DNA of 64,000 nucleotides from Streptomyces mayonensis (GCF_018982965.1 NZ_JACBYP010000001.1:62001-126000), one strand, 5' to 3'; shown: positions 16,301-25,409, counted from the first letter of the stretch. Notes: generated by a model from the sequence alone, not told the origin. Translations and numbers: made by a program.

Positions 16301-18472
16301 ATCCTGGACGCGGCACTCGCCCGGCTCGACACCGCGATCGCGGGCACCGCCGTCCCGGACAGGCCCAGGCAGAAGGTGGGCGACGAACTGCTCGAAGCGG
16401 CGGTGAACGGCGTCGGCCTGACCGGCCGTGGCCGGCGCCCCCGGTACTACCGATCCGACCACCGCATCTACGACCTGCCGGGCCTGCTGGGCCGGTCGAT
16501 GCGGGGCACGGCGGAGCCCGTTCCCCCGGGCCGCACCCATCTCGGCGTCGAACAGCAGAAGTCGCTGGGCAAGGTGGACGCCCTGGCCCTGCCGGAGTTG
16601 CCCGCGGTCGTCGCGCTGCGGGCCGGTGCGCAGTCCACCCCGGACGAGCACCGGGAGGCGCTGCGGGCGTTCCTCGCGGAGTTCGACGAGCAGGGACTCA
16701 CGGATCTGGACCCCGGCCACTGGCGCAGGGTCAGGCTCCGGCTGGACCAGAGCCTGTTCGAGGTACCCGACGCCCTGGGGTGCCACACGAACGAGACCGT
16801 GCTGGACCTCGGCGGCGGCGCGTTCCTGCTCTTCACCGACCGGGCGTCCCGGTTCCTCAGCGCATGGGACACGGAGGACTGCACGACGGGGAGGTGCTAC
16901 GGAGCGGTTTTCCACGATCCCTCCGGCCGGTTCGAGACACCCGCCCCGTACACCCTGGTCGCCGACGGGCCGTTCGTGCGGGGGCCGGTCCGCCCGGCCG
17001 GCTGGGCCGCCGCGTTCCTCACCGAGCTCGCCGAACGCGGGCCGGCGCCCTGGTACCCGGCCGTCGCCGAGGAGTTCGCGCGGCTCACCGGCGTCACCCC
17101 GACCATGGCCAGGCTGGTGGTCGCGGGCCTGCCCCGGGTCGACGACGAGCGGGAGGCGGTGCCCCCGGCGACGCTGCGGACGATCGCGGTGAAGACGACC
17201 GACGCGAGCGTGGCCAAGGACGAACTGCGCCGCCTCGACGCGGGTGCCCGGCAGGCCGTCGTGGCGGCACTGCTCCCCGGCGACCCGTCCCGGCTGTGGA
17301 CCCACGGCCCCGACGCGGCCCGCGCGGCCGAGGTCTGGAACGAGCGGCTGGGCAGGCGCACCCCCGTGGCCGAGGACGTGGTGCACGACGCCGTCCGCAC
17401 CGTGGACTCGCCGGGATGGGCGCCGGGCGCGGCCCTGCGGGGCTTCGTCGACCTGGCCACCGAACCCCGGTTGACGCGGGACCTGACCTGGAGTTTCGGA
17501 CCGTACCACCTCGAAAGCGGGGAACGGTGCCCCGGCTTCGACAACGACGTCCTGAAGGGTTCGGTGGCCCTGGCCGCGTGGCTCGCCCACCGCCTCCCCT
17601 CCGGCGACCCGGTACGCGCCGTCCTGCCCCGCGTACTGACCGCGCTGCACGAGCGGCTGTCGCACCCCGGCCTGCTGCTCGCCCTCGACCGGCGCACGGA
17701 CCCGGCGGAGTTCCGGCGGACGGTCGGAGACCCGGTGCACAGCGGTGACGGCATCGAGCGCTACGGGGCGGTCGAGTTCGACACCAACGGGTACAAGCCG
17801 ATCGCGGCCGTGCGTCCGGCCCTGCTCGACGCCGACGGCCACGAACCGTATCTGGCGGCGCTGTTCACCGGCGCACGGCCGGACGCCCAGGAGACCGCCC
17901 TGCGTCTGGTCCACGACGGGCGCTTCGCGGAACTGCTCGCCGACCCCGGGGACCCGGCGGCCGGTGAGCGCGACCGGGACGGGCTGTGGTGGCCGCAGGA
18001 TCCCGCCCGGTCGGTGCCTGACCTCGTCACGGAGGTCGCCGGGCGCTACGGGCTCGGTGCGGACGCCGCCGTCCTGTACCTGATGCTGCTTGCGATGCCC
18101 GACCCCACCGACCGCAACACCGCCCGCTGGACCGGCTGGGGCGGACAACGCGGCGGCACCGCCCGGCTCCGTGCCGCCCGCGCCGAACTCGCCGCCACCG
18201 ACCTCGTGGTGGAGGGCAGCCGTGCCAAGGCCGGACGCTCGCTGTTCCTGCCCGGCGGCTGGACCCGGCCCGGTCACCCGCACCAGCCGCTGGAGCGGTG
18301 GAAGCTGCCGCTGTACGACGTGCTCGACGGCGAGACGCCCGTCCTGGGCGTCGTCGTGCCCACCCGGCCCGTCGACGGCCTGTACCGGGAGGCCTGGCAG
18401 CGCGTCCGGAAGGGCGACGGGCCGCAGCTGGAGGAACTGGAGGTGCCGCGACCGCGCGGGCGTCGCCGCTGA
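13370..18472 (+). CDS. Very large uncharacterised soluble protein (1,700 residues)
   Basis: The GTG at 13370 overlaps the previous stop by 4 nt. There are no transmembrane stretches, signal peptide or P-loop. The first ~560 residues are helical and charged (KKVARTVRSRARKARAAYES). A beta-rich middle around residues 600-850 resembles repeated blade-like strands (HLIVLNGTRARVIGPEGTVL). A linker of PPAQEQP-type repeats follows near residue 905, and then a mixed C-terminal half. Large actinobacterial proteins of this shape are often annotated only as DNA-binding or DUF4132-like. No function should be assigned. Confidence 0.75.
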   Translation: MNGTADTAADTGERHATTNDGAARNTAEAQVEELLRAGAVLPPGTTGGGDRAVPVFTRAFRHPGVDGRVVVRLGAGDPPDGFLGLRPEGEPVEVGIGQQRAMGFPEWVLVRHPSDGHLAMSLVAEMKKVARTVRSRARKARAAYESIGERLAGSVPHFLPTFYEEAGRVFLAADERAYAAQMFVNARKAETAHALPFDEARMDTVFLEFALAGAMPTKVLSSYAKGLTSRVPAATAFRHLRGLFVRLAAHGLPPSSPGAADLRRLAKAAAGKDAQVGETEYLREMLTLPGTVKAPAGWWKAHRAALVALTRSEPAVRGTLLGMLPSEWEREELDQWLDLLEKTGAVAGLHDAGLPPEVRSPDGTAGWLSRFLERCEATRRAFAPAGLYPLVDRLADTIRAELAETGGSLPALTGNVDLLDQLLALRIPVADPAGRSLDLDSWAKREQRRDLEALAADPRFRDAFLGGCPTRNWDGRGERTVLALAGTPGGRRLLAPWVAGVCGAAVRLNLAEARGLHSPLETLQWLPGAALATVEQQVRDTLAATVAPTLARTLRDGILDELGWPAWDEAVGTPASRDEARKTRVGEAWPHLIVLNGTRARVIGPEGTVLNHELRLPDGVPPGHCDLRYVDGALLVTWYSFDTHDSRGFWYRADADAGPPSPVPVEGDVRYGDLCAADGSGGTNGMPPASLPLPGGGRTTGHGVLRRGDTHVPHRRQVIGDGTSYWVWIRDYSDETNSDWHTYDPVADAPGERGGPDWFREGLRAAPEGSTLEACRLLPAPSVVPGPLSAPVDGLLGWRTVRLPDGSWRGEDLAGRTVVVPPGLGQRPENVLQYPGTDRLLTVNEASRQVQVRDPEGALVGDTGNGHAAGPFSAGTPLMPPLRYWHLLRPRDPKGSAALRGIGEDTAAALLTAAVAEPPAQEQPTQEPPAQEPEEGGTTSGREALPGLVRTLLPDVEHEALRAGITGVVRYAAVQQRILDAALARLDTAIAGTAVPDRPRQKVGDELLEAAVNGVGLTGRGRRPRYYRSDHRIYDLPGLLGRSMRGTAEPVPPGRTHLGVEQQKSLGKVDALALPELPAVVALRAGAQSTPDEHREALRAFLAEFDEQGLTDLDPGHWRRVRLRLDQSLFEVPDALGCHTNETVLDLGGGAFLLFTDRASRFLSAWDTEDCTTGRCYGAVFHDPSGRFETPAPYTLVADGPFVRGPVRPAGWAAAFLTELAERGPAPWYPAVAEEFARLTGVTPTMARLVVAGLPRVDDEREAVPPATLRTIAVKTTDASVAKDELRRLDAGARQAVVAALLPGDPSRLWTHGPDAARAAEVWNERLGRRTPVAEDVVHDAVRTVDSPGWAPGAALRGFVDLATEPRLTRDLTWSFGPYHLESGERCPGFDNDVLKGSVALAAWLAHRLPSGDPVRAVLPRVLTALHERLSHPGLLLALDRRTDPAEFRRTVGDPVHSGDGIERYGAVEFDTNGYKPIAAVRPALLDADGHEPYLAALFTGARPDAQETALRLVHDGRFAELLADPGDPAAGERDRDGLWWPQDPARSVPDLVTEVAGRYGLGADAAVLYLMLLAMPDPTDRNTARWTGWGGQRGGTARLRAARAELAATDLVVEGSRAKAGRSLFLPGGWTRPGHPHQPLERWKLPLYDVLDGETPVLGVVVPTRPVDGLYREAWQRVRKGDGPQLEELEVPRPRGRRR

Positions 18473-18631
18473 GTTCCACCCCCGCGGGGACGGCCACCAC
18501 CAGCGGCCTCCCCGCCGTACCCAGTCGCCGTAACGCGGGCGACGTGCGGCGGGCGACGTACGGCGTACGGCCCCGCGCCCGCCCTCGCCCCGGCTGCCCC
18601 GGCCGCCCCCCCGGGCGTCAGGCGTAAGACA

Positions 18632-19915
18632 TCAGCGTTCCAGCTTCTTGTGCGCCGTCTCCGGCAGCCGCAGGTACACCAGGGAGGACAGCAGGCACAG
18701 GACGGCGACGTACCAGGGGAAGAGCCCGGAGTGCCCCAGGTCCTTGAAGAGCGTCCCCACGTACGGCGCCGTGCCGCCGAACAGCGCCACCGTGAGCGAG
18801 TACGGGAAGCCGATCCCGGCCGCCCGCACCCGGGGTGGGAAGATCTCGGCGTTGACGGCGGCGCTGATGGAGGTGAAGCCGGTCAGCAGGACCATGCCGG
18901 CGCACTGCACGAGGAGCAGCACGGCGAAGGAGTCGCGCAGCAGATGCAGCAGCGGCACGCTCAGCAGGGCGAAGCCCACGCCGAAGAAGAGCAGCAGAGG
19001 GCGGCGTCCGAAACGGTCGGAGAGCATCCCGCCGAGCGGCTGGAGCAGGGCGAAGAAGGCCAGCGAGAGGGTGCCCGCCAGCAGCGCGTCCGACTTGGCG
19101 ACGCCCGCGTTGAGTTCGGCGTACGTCGGCAGATAGGACGTCCAGGTGTAGTAGGCGAGGGTGCCGCCCGCCGTGATGCCGCAGATCAGCAGCGACTGGC
19201 GCGGATGGCGGCGCAACGCCTCGAAGAGTCCCGGCCGCGGCGCCCGTTGCTGTTCGGCGCTGCGGGTCTCCTGCGCGCCCTGCCGGATCCAGAAACCGAC
19301 GAGACTGAGGACGGCCCCGAACACGAACGGCAGACGCCATCCCCAGCCGTTCATCCGGTCCTCGCTCAGCGTGTCCACGAGCACCGTCGCGATCCCCGAC
19401 GCGACGAGCTGCCCGGCCGTCGTCGAGACGTACTGGAAACTGGAGAACAGGCCGCGCCTGCCCGGCCCCGCCGACTCCACCAGGAAGGTCGTCGAGGCCG
19501 CGAACTCGCCGCCGACCGAGAGGCCCTGGAGCAGACGCGCCAGGACCAGCACGGCGGGCGCCAGCACACCGGCCGTCGCGTACGTCGGAGTCAGTCCCAC
19601 CAGCAGACTGCTGCCGCCCATCAGCAGGATCGTGACGGTCAGTGCCGCGCGCCGCCCGCGCCGGTCCGCGATCGCGCCCATCAGCAGCCCGCCGACGGGC
19701 CGCATGAAGAAGCCCACCGCGAACACGGCGAACGTCGACAGCAGCGGCACCAGCGAGTTGTCCGCGCCCTCGGGGAAGACCTGGTCCGCGATGTAGGTGG
19801 CGAGGAAGGTGTAGGCGTACCAGTCGTACCACTCGACGGCGTTGCCGACGGAGGCGGCGAGGAGCTGTCGGACCGGGTGGGCGGGAGGGGCCGCAGTCGT
19901 GATCGTCTCTGTCAT
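18632..19915 (-). CDS. MFS transporter, metabolite:H+ symporter (MHS) type
   Basis: 427 residues with twelve predicted membrane segments. The opening ASVGNAVEWYDWYAYTFLATY and the loop GAIADRRGRRAALT are hallmarks of the MHS group (ProP, KgtP, ShiA relatives), which import small acids and betaine-like compounds with protons. I chose the ATG at 19915; an upstream ATG would add 23 residues not seen in the family. It stands alone, convergent with the giant gene. As the nearest transporter to the hydroxyproline operon it could import hydroxyproline or a related amino acid, but 6 kb of unrelated genes lie between. Confidence 0.85.
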   Translation of the reverse strand: MTETITTAAPPAHPVRQLLAASVGNAVEWYDWYAYTFLATYIADQVFPEGADNSLVPLLSTFAVFAVGFFMRPVGGLLMGAIADRRGRRAALTVTILLMGGSSLLVGLTPTYATAGVLAPAVLVLARLLQGLSVGGEFAASTTFLVESAGPGRRGLFSSFQYVSTTAGQLVASGIATVLVDTLSEDRMNGWGWRLPFVFGAVLSLVGFWIRQGAQETRSAEQQRAPRPGLFEALRRHPRQSLLICGITAGGTLAYYTWTSYLPTYAELNAGVAKSDALLAGTLSLAFFALLQPLGGMLSDRFGRRPLLLFFGVGFALLSVPLLHLLRDSFAVLLLVQCAGMVLLTGFTSISAAVNAEIFPPRVRAAGIGFPYSLTVALFGGTAPYVGTLFKDLGHSGLFPWYVAVLCLLSSLVYLRLPETAHKKLER

Positions 19916-19987
19916 GATCCTGACGCTAACCTCGGAAACTCCCAGCTCACACGCGGTTTGACCGAGTCGACACATTGATGTCACTCG

Positions 19988-20031
19988 GGCCGCACCGCCG
20001 CGGCCGACGAGCCGCGCCGTTTGGTGCGGCC
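19988..20031. repeat. Inverted repeat upstream of the integrase gene
   Basis: GGCCGCACC (19988-19996) and its complement GGTGCGGCC (20023-20031) flank 26 nt of GC-rich sequence. It lies at the edge of the mobile unit, about 70 nt before the integrase start; two copies of GTCAGCAA follow close by (20062 and 20073). It could be part of an attachment or arm-binding site, or the terminator of an older gene. No matching direct repeat was found at the other end, so an att site is not claimed. Confidence 0.35.
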
Positions 20032-20098
20032 GTAGATCGAAACCACAATCACGGGCGCTGAGTCAGCAAAAGGTCAGCAAGAGCCCGAGGTCAGTACA

Positions 20099-21256
20099 TT
20101 GCCAGCAATCCCCAAGCAGCTCGCCCGCGGCATGGGCACGTTCGCCAAGCCGTGCGGCTGCAGCCAGCCCACCCGCTGCCAGCACCCGTACTTCATCCGC
20201 TACCGCGACGCGGCCGGGAAGCAGCGGGAAGAGTCCGGCTTCCGCACGCAGGACGCCGCCAAGGAGCGGCTCGTCGAGCTGTACGCGCGAAAGTCCAGCA
20301 CCCCTGCATCCAAGGCTGAGCTCATCCGCCACTACGGGCAGATGCGGTTCGAGGACTTCATCGGTGACTACATGGGCCGACAGCGGCGCCTCGCGTACGG
20401 CACGGCCTACGAGTACGAGCACCTCGCGCGGAACCACCTGATCCCGGAGCTCGGGTCACGTCGTGTGGAGACCTTCAGCCCGATGGTGGTGGAGAACTTC
20501 CTCACGACGATGGACCGCCTGGGAACACCTGACCCCACTCAGTTCAAGGTCTACGTCTTCCTCAAGACGCTCCTGCTCGACGCCCACCGCAAGGGCGCGA
20601 TCGAAGAGCACCCCCTGCAGGACGTCGACGCGCCGCAGTACGAGGCCGAGCGGGCCATCGTGCCCACCAAGGAGCAGATCGCCGGCATCAAGGCGGCCGC
20701 AGACCACGACCGCTTCTCGATGTTCGTGGACATGATGGCCGGCTGCGGTCTGCGCAACGGAGAGGCACTGGCCCTGAACGTGAACAACATCGTGGCCGAC
20801 GACGTCTACCGCGTCACGGAGCAGGTCCACTACCGGACGAAGAGCATTGAGAAGCTCAAGCACAGGAAGCGCGGGCAGTTCCGTGAGGTCCCGCTGCCCC
20901 GCAGCATCCGAGAAGCGATCGAGCGCTTCGTCGAACAGCACGGAACCACCGACGACGGGTATGTCCTCCAGGGGACCCGTGCGAAGCACATGAACCACAG
21001 CACGATCAACTACATCTGGTACCGGAAGCTGCCGGGCAAGGAGGTGGACATTCCCGAAGGCATGTCGATCTACGGGTACCGGCACTTCTTCGCGGCGAAC
21101 TGCCTGGCACACAACATCCCCATCACCGATGTCGCCGAGTGGATGGGACACAAAAGCATCGAGGTGACGTTCCGGATCTACCGTCACCTCATGCCGGCTT
21201 CGGTCGGCCGGGCGGCGCGGCTTCTCGACCGAGGTCTGCACGACCTTGCGGCCTGA
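20099..21256 (+). CDS. Tyrosine site-specific integrase
   Basis: 385 residues if the TTG at 20099 (GAGG 8 nt upstream) is used; an ATG 33 nt later is the alternative. An N-terminal Cys-containing region (PCGCSQPTRCQHPYFIRYR) is followed by a SAM-like core-binding domain and the catalytic domain. The active-site arginine is in GCGLRNGEALAL, the lysine region in RGQFREVPLP, the second arginine box is IYGYRHFFAANC, and the nucleophile tyrosine is in VTFRIYRHLMP. The residue three before the second arginine is Tyr rather than the usual His. It probably drives integration of the small unit to its right. Confidence 0.88.
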   Translation: MPAIPKQLARGMGTFAKPCGCSQPTRCQHPYFIRYRDAAGKQREESGFRTQDAAKERLVELYARKSSTPASKAELIRHYGQMRFEDFIGDYMGRQRRLAYGTAYEYEHLARNHLIPELGSRRVETFSPMVVENFLTTMDRLGTPDPTQFKVYVFLKTLLLDAHRKGAIEEHPLQDVDAPQYEAERAIVPTKEQIAGIKAAADHDRFSMFVDMMAGCGLRNGEALALNVNNIVADDVYRVTEQVHYRTKSIEKLKHRKRGQFREVPLPRSIREAIERFVEQHGTTDDGYVLQGTRAKHMNHSTINYIWYRKLPGKEVDIPEGMSIYGYRHFFAANCLAHNIPITDVAEWMGHKSIEVTFRIYRHLMPASVGRAARLLDRGLHDLAA

Positions 21257-21267
21257 TGGAGACGGCG

Positions 21268-21293
21268 AAGACCTCGCCCATGGGCGAGGTCTT
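21268..21293. terminator. Perfect palindromic hairpin between integrase and excisionase
   Basis: A perfect 26-bp inverted repeat whose arms read AAGACCTCGCCC and complement lies 11 nt after the integrase stop and 52 nt before the excisionase stop. Placed between convergent genes it is most likely a bidirectional terminator. Confidence 0.75.
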
Positions 21294-21345
21294 GAGGTTG
21301 ACCGTGGTAGAGGCCCGGCGGCGAGGCTTCGGCGCCACTACTGGG

Positions 21346-21531
21346 TCACCCGAGGCGCTGTTGCCGAGCCCAAGTGTCGACGTCGGACACCTTGAACTGC
21401 AGCTTTGCGTTCCTGCCGGCACCGAACTTGTAGGCGGAGAGGCCCAGTCGTGGTGCGTCGCGATAGACCCAAGTGACGGACATGTTGAGGTATTCGGCAG
21501 TCTGTTTGGCGTCCATGAACTGCGGGGGCAT
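21346..21531 (-). CDS. Excisionase / AlpA-like HTH protein
   Basis: 61 residues from an ATG with a perfect GGAGG 4 nt upstream; a longer open frame exists but has no ribosome-binding site. The sequence MDAKQTAEYLNMSVTWVYR is a MerR-like winged HTH of the excisionase/AlpA kind, and the end (LQFKVSDVDTWARQQRLG) gives the usual recognition wing and C-terminal helix. It should direct the integrase toward excision. It is convergent with the integrase rather than in an operon with it, which is less common. Confidence 0.82.
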   Translation of the reverse strand: MPPQFMDAKQTAEYLNMSVTWVYRDAPRLGLSAYKFGAGRNAKLQFKVSDVDTWARQQRLG

Positions 21532-21776
21532 GGGACCTCCAGATTCGGTGCGGGAGGCCAGCGTCCCCGCGAAGTGCGACTTGGTCCGGCTGGAGGAGAC
21601 CTGGTAGGGGTACGCCACGTGGCTGAGTTCTGAACGCAGGTGATCGGATTCCTCGGGCGGGGCGTCGCACATGCTGAGTGTCTATCGGAGCACACCCCCT
21701 TGGTGTCCGACAGGATGGCAGCTGGCACTGGCGGCGGTCGCCGATCACAGCTTGAGCTGATTGTGCTGGGGCGAGG

Positions 21777-22133
21777 TCAGCCGGGAGCCGGACCCCATTC
21801 GACCACCCGGAGTCCAGCGTTCAGCAACTGCAGTTCATCAACCTGCAGTTGCTGAAGCGGAGTGCTGCCGTGGCGTTTGAGCCAACGCTGCCTGCGTGTG
21901 CGCTCACGGGTGGAGAGTGAGTTCCAGTCGTCGTAGTGAAACCCCGCCTCGCGGATCGGTCTTGCCTCGCGCGTAGCCTGCTTCACGAACGCGAATTCAT
22001 CGGGGCTGCGGGACAGGGTGACCAGGGCCCAGGCGGTGTCGTAGTCGAGTGATGGCCCGTGTCGGTGAATGAGGCGGGCGGTGCGCCACTGGCGCATCGG
22101 TGCGAGTAACCAGCGTCTCGCGTGGAGGTTCAT
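21777..22133 (-). CDS. Last gene of the mobile-unit operon, unknown
   Basis: 118 residues; the ATG overlaps the upstream TGA by 4 nt. The protein is basic and rich in Arg/Trp (RRWLLAPMRQWRTARLIHRHG, RERTRRQRWLKRHG), mostly helical, without signal or membrane segments. No family recognised. Tight coupling to the three genes before it suggests it works with the STAND-like NTPase. Codon use here is less GC-rich than in the flanking catabolic genes, in line with a transferred unit. Confidence 0.65.
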   Translation of the reverse strand: MNLHARRWLLAPMRQWRTARLIHRHGPSLDYDTAWALVTLSRSPDEFAFVKQATREARPIREAGFHYDDWNSLSTRERTRRQRWLKRHGSTPLQQLQVDELQLLNAGLRVVEWGPAPG

Positions 22134-22918
22134 GTCGTGTCTGCTCCAGGTCGGGCGGAGGGAGAGGTCGCCAAACGGGCTGCGGCGTGCTCTAGGTCTG
22201 TACTGCCGAGCGCGCGCAGGGTCTGGGTGAGGGCCCGCAGGAAGACTTCGCGCTGCTGTGGGGTTCGCATCTCGGCGAGCAACTGATCGACGAACCGGGC
22301 GACTTCGTCCTCCACGGTGTTGTGGGTGTGATCGCGCGGCGGGGTGACGCCTGCAGTCGCCTCCTGCACTTGATGGAGCTCGGCGAGCCGCTCCGGGTAT
22401 TGGTCGATCCACCAGACGGTGCGTTGGTCGGGGTCGGACAGGACGCTCCGGAGGAAGTCGATGCGGTGTCGCATCTCCTCCCGTTCCAGATCTCCATGCT
22501 GGGTGCGCTTGAGGTGCTCCTCTGCAATGGACAGATCGGCGTCCGTCAGTGTCAGCCAGGCCTCGCCGTGCACGGTGAGGCCTGGTTCGGGAGTGAGCGG
22601 TCGTGCGATGACAGCGTTCACTGCGTCCTGGGCCGCTGGTATCTCCAGAACGCTGTGGCGTCTGAGAATGCGAGTTGTGTGTCCACGCAAATGGGTTCGT
22701 GCGAGAGCGTCCGGTGCGTGGTGCTGGAAGGCAGAGCCATCGAGGCTCCATATGCCGCTGATGGAGACGGTGAAGTGGACGCTTGGTATGCGACTTGGCG
22801 CGCGCTCGTCGCGAAGACTGAAGGGGGTTCCCGTATCGAGGGTGGCCGGGGCCGACGCCGTCTCTTGCTCGGATGGCCCCGGCTCTGGGACGTTGCGGCG
22901 CCGGGCGAACAGACTCAT
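22130..22918 (-). CDS. Unknown protein with helical middle, possible SPFH-like region
   Basis: 262 residues; start and stop each overlap a neighbour by 4 nt. The first ~45 residues are low-complexity. A beta-like stretch follows ([15 protein letters not shown]), then helices with the pattern [20 protein letters not shown] and [20 protein letters not shown], reminiscent of the SPFH/band-7 beta-to-coiled-coil transition in Streptomyces proteins; this likeness is weak. The rest is helical and acidic. I cannot assign a function; its place in the operon suggests a structural or regulatory partner of the NTPase. Confidence 0.6.
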   Translation of the reverse strand: MSLFARRRNVPEPGPSEQETASAPATLDTGTPFSLRDERAPSRIPSVHFTVSISGIWSLDGSAFQHHAPDALARTHLRGHTTRILRRHSVLEIPAAQDAVNAVIARPLTPEPGLTVHGEAWLTLTDADLSIAEEHLKRTQHGDLEREEMRHRIDFLRSVLSDPDQRTVWWIDQYPERLAELHQVQEATAGVTPPRDHTHNTVEDEVARFVDQLLAEMRTPQQREVFLRALTQTLRALGSTDLEHAAARLATSPSARPGADTT

Positions 22919-24972
22919 GCTGCGGGCTCGTTCAACTCCCCGTCAGATTCAACCTGTTCGCCGACATCATCGGCTCTGTTGGATGGTCGAGCTTCCTCTG
23001 TGGCAGGGGGCAGGATCCGGTTGAATACCTGAACGCGGCGATTCCGCCCCTCAGGCGTTGTCGCGCTCTGGCCCACTAGTAGATCGGCTGCGCGTGCGTC
23101 GATGCTGCTGCCGTTCAAGACCTCTACAGCGATGTTCACCGCATGGCTGTTGGGTACCGACGGCGTGTCCAGCCAGGTGGCCAGCGACTTCTTGGCCGCT
23201 TCAGCCGCGGGTTCATGGCGCCAGGCCGCGCGCCATCCTCGCACGAAGACGTGGTCCTCAATGCCCGGCCCGTCTTCGGCGAGCAGATCTTCCACCAATG
23301 CCAGGGCGAGTGGTGCTTCGCCGGCCAGCTCAGTCAGCGCCAGAAACGCTCGTGTGCCGGCCTCTCGGATCCTGGCGTCGTTGCTCTCGGCCCAGTCGAC
23401 TATCTCGCTCAGAACCAGTGGCCGGAGATCCGGCTCGGTAGCCAGGTCGCGTACTGCCTCCGCGACGGCCTGCGCTCCACGCTGGTCGCTGCGTCCTGCC
23501 AGGATTCGCAGTCGGGTCAGCGCGACGCGCGGATACTCGTGCCCGAGCTGGCCAGCACATACCTCGGCCACGGTCTGGGCGAGTGCTTCGCTCAACTTCT
23601 CCTGGCCGGCGGCGTCGTAGAGGTACTTCCGAACCGCAACACCGACACCTGGATGCATGGCAGTGCTCTCCAGCACGCCTGCAGCCAGGCGGCGCTGTGG
23701 CTCGCTGCCCGTGGCGATCCATTCCTTGACGATCCCCAGGACCGCCTGACCTCCGGGCCCCGTGGCCAACTGTGTGAGCGCCGCAGCTACTTTTGGACGG
23801 TACTTCGCGGCGATGCCCTTCGGCGTAGTGATCTGCGAGGCCCAGCGTAGGAGGTCGCCGCGGAGATGCGGACGTTGGACCCAGACATGCGCGAGCACCG
23901 CCTCGTCCAGGCCGTGGCGCACGTCGCTCAGCGACAGTCCGTCGTTCTCGGTTCGTTCTGCTTCGATGATCTCAAGGCGCGCCTCCAGGTCGGGGCCGGC
24001 CAAGGCGCCACCGAGTGGCAGTTTCCCCTTCACCTGCTTGAAGAGTTCGTCAGCGGCGGCCATGACGACATCCGCAGGGAGTCCGTCGAGCAAGGCCGTC
24101 CCGATAAGCAGCGCACGGTCACGGAGATGCTCCGCGTCGTCGTGGTCCTTGAACCACTGCAGGAGATGTCTCTGCCATCCCTCGAACTCTTCCTTCACCT
24201 CGCCCTGGCCGTCGTCGTCTGCCTCCGCGATGAGCTCGGCGAGCCAGACAGCGTCGTCGGGGGCCGTGGCGGGAGTCAGCAGTCGGGCCAGATCGGTGGC
24301 CTCCTCCAGCCAGGACAACCGCTCGGCCCTGAGCTCCTTGAGGTGGGACCTGGACACGGCCAGTGCGGGAGGGGCCACATGCTCGATCCGTGGGACGTTC
24401 GCGAGATTGCGAGGCCGCCAGGTGGCTGGGGTGGCCAGGATCACCAGGTGGGCTCCGGAAGAGAGGGCCTCTTCCTGGTAGCTGCCCAGACCTTCGTAGA
24501 AGTCCCTGGGTAGGCTGCTGTAGTCGGACAGGTCAAGTACGAAGCCGTGCTGAGGTGTTGTGGGAAGCTGTTCAGTGCGCGGGCGGTCCCAGTCCAGGGT
24601 GAGGCTTTGGAGGTTTTTCGGCTCCACCCCGGCGTCACGCAGCACGCGCAGAGCTGTGGTCCGGCGCCCGGTGTCGGCGGGGCCCGTGAGCACGAGGACG
24701 TTGTGCCGTCCCATCGTCGAGTTGAGTAGCCGGACTCCGCGTGCGACCTGCCGCTCCCCGTACGGGGAGTCTCCCTCTGCGTGGACGTAGGCTTGGTCGA
24801 CTAGTCGGGCCTCTTCCGCGTCGACAGCCACAGACTTCAGATACTGCCATTCGCGCACGTAGCGGTGGTGGTGCTCCTCGTAGTCTCCAGACACCTGCGT
24901 GATCACGCTATTCTCGGACGCCTCGGCTTCTTGCCGGACCTGCTCTTTGGCGTCTTTGCCCCCGGCGCTCAC
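22915..24972 (-). CDS. STAND-like NTPase with N-terminal amyloid-type motif and helical repeats
   Basis: 685 residues from a GTG overlapping the upstream TGA (GTGA). Near the N-terminus (residues 22-30) lies SVITQVSGD followed by His-rich [10 protein letters not shown]-loop-like [10 protein letters not shown] (97-106; the usual Lys is Arg) and Walker-B-like GFVLDLSD (143-150) point to a STAND/AAA-type NTPase. The C-terminal ~400 residues are helical, HEAT-like repeats ([20 protein letters not shown] and similar). The short motif matches the C-terminal motif of the upstream product ([12 protein letters not shown]). This resembles bacterial NLR-like signalling pairs that act by amyloid templating in phage defence or cell death. 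Ligand and activity are unknown. Confidence 0.7.
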   Translation of the reverse strand: MSAGGKDAKEQVRQEAEASENSVITQVSGDYEEHHHRYVREWQYLKSVAVDAEEARLVDQAYVHAEGDSPYGERQVARGVRLLNSTMGRHNVLVLTGPADTGRRTTALRVLRDAGVEPKNLQSLTLDWDRPRTEQLPTTPQHGFVLDLSDYSSLPRDFYEGLGSYQEEALSSGAHLVILATPATWRPRNLANVPRIEHVAPPALAVSRSHLKELRAERLSWLEEATDLARLLTPATAPDDAVWLAELIAEADDDGQGEVKEEFEGWQRHLLQWFKDHDDAEHLRDRALLIGTALLDGLPADVVMAAADELFKQVKGKLPLGGALAGPDLEARLEIIEAERTENDGLSLSDVRHGLDEAVLAHVWVQRPHLRGDLLRWASQITTPKGIAAKYRPKVAAALTQLATGPGGQAVLGIVKEWIATGSEPQRRLAAGVLESTAMHPGVGVAVRKYLYDAAGQEKLSEALAQTVAEVCAGQLGHEYPRVALTRLRILAGRSDQRGAQAVAEAVRDLATEPDLRPLVLSEIVDWAESNDARIREAGTRAFLALTELAGEAPLALALVEDLLAEDGPGIEDHVFVRGWRAAWRHEPAAEAAKKSLATWLDTPSVPNSHAVNIAVEVLNGSSIDARAADLLVGQSATTPEGRNRRVQVFNRILPPATEEARPSNRADDVGEQVESDGELNEPAA

Positions 24973-25409
24973 GATCGTCGCTCCGGGCGCACGGTGATCT
25001 GATCCCGGCCCACCTGTGTGATCCGGGACTTCCCTTTGGCCTTTGCCCGTTGACTGAGCGCCCCCACCTGTGGTGCTGCATGCGCGTTCTCGGCCTGCCA
25101 CTGCTTCACGTACGCGAGCAACTCACGGCCCGCCTCAGGGGCCTCGTCCACTTCGTCCTGTAGTCGCACAGCCCATGCGGCCGACAGGCCGGCGGCCTGG
25201 TCCTCGCGCTCGCCCTCAGGCGCGGACAGCAGTGCCTCGCGGTCGCGGTCGAGTCGGGTGAGCTGCCGGTCGCTTTCGTCCCCGAACCAGCGCCCAAGCC
25301 AGGTCCGGAACCCACGCCATCCATCCCCCGCCATGGCCACGACCAACGCCGACGCGGCAGCCGTCCCCACTGTGGCCAGTTCCCCTGAAACGTCCAAGAT
25401 CACCCTCAT
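24969..25409 (-). CDS. Putative effector with C-terminal beta/amyloid-like motif
   Basis: 146 residues from the ATG at 25409 (an ATG 69 nt upstream is also possible; neither has a good ribosome-binding site). Residues 10-30 form a hydrophobic Ala-rich helix ([20 protein letters not shown]) leading into an amphipathic helical domain up to about 108. The final residues 128-140 read [13 protein letters not shown], containing a TQVG step like the RHIM-type core and resembling the motif at the start of the downstream STAND-like NTPase. Helical domain plus C-terminal motif, encoded next to an NTPase with the partner motif, fits the Bell-domain/BASS layout. This is inference, not proof. Confidence 0.6.
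   Translation of the reverse strand: MRVILDVSGELATVGTAAASALVVAMAGDGWRGFRTWLGRWFGDESDRQLTRLDRDREALLSAPEGEREDQAAGLSAAWAVRLQDEVDEAPEAGRELLAYVKQWQAENAHAAPQVGALSQRAKAKGKSRITQVGRDQITVRPERRS

Noticed and set aside
15350..18283. 977-residue open frame on the minus strand
   Set aside because: Antisense to the 1,700-residue gene. No recognisable motif; third-position GC bias favours the plus-strand frame.
19985..20098. tRNA 3' end as integration site next to the integrase
   Set aside because: A short ATCGAAACC stretch recalls a T-loop, but no acceptor stem, anticodon arm or CCA context could be built.
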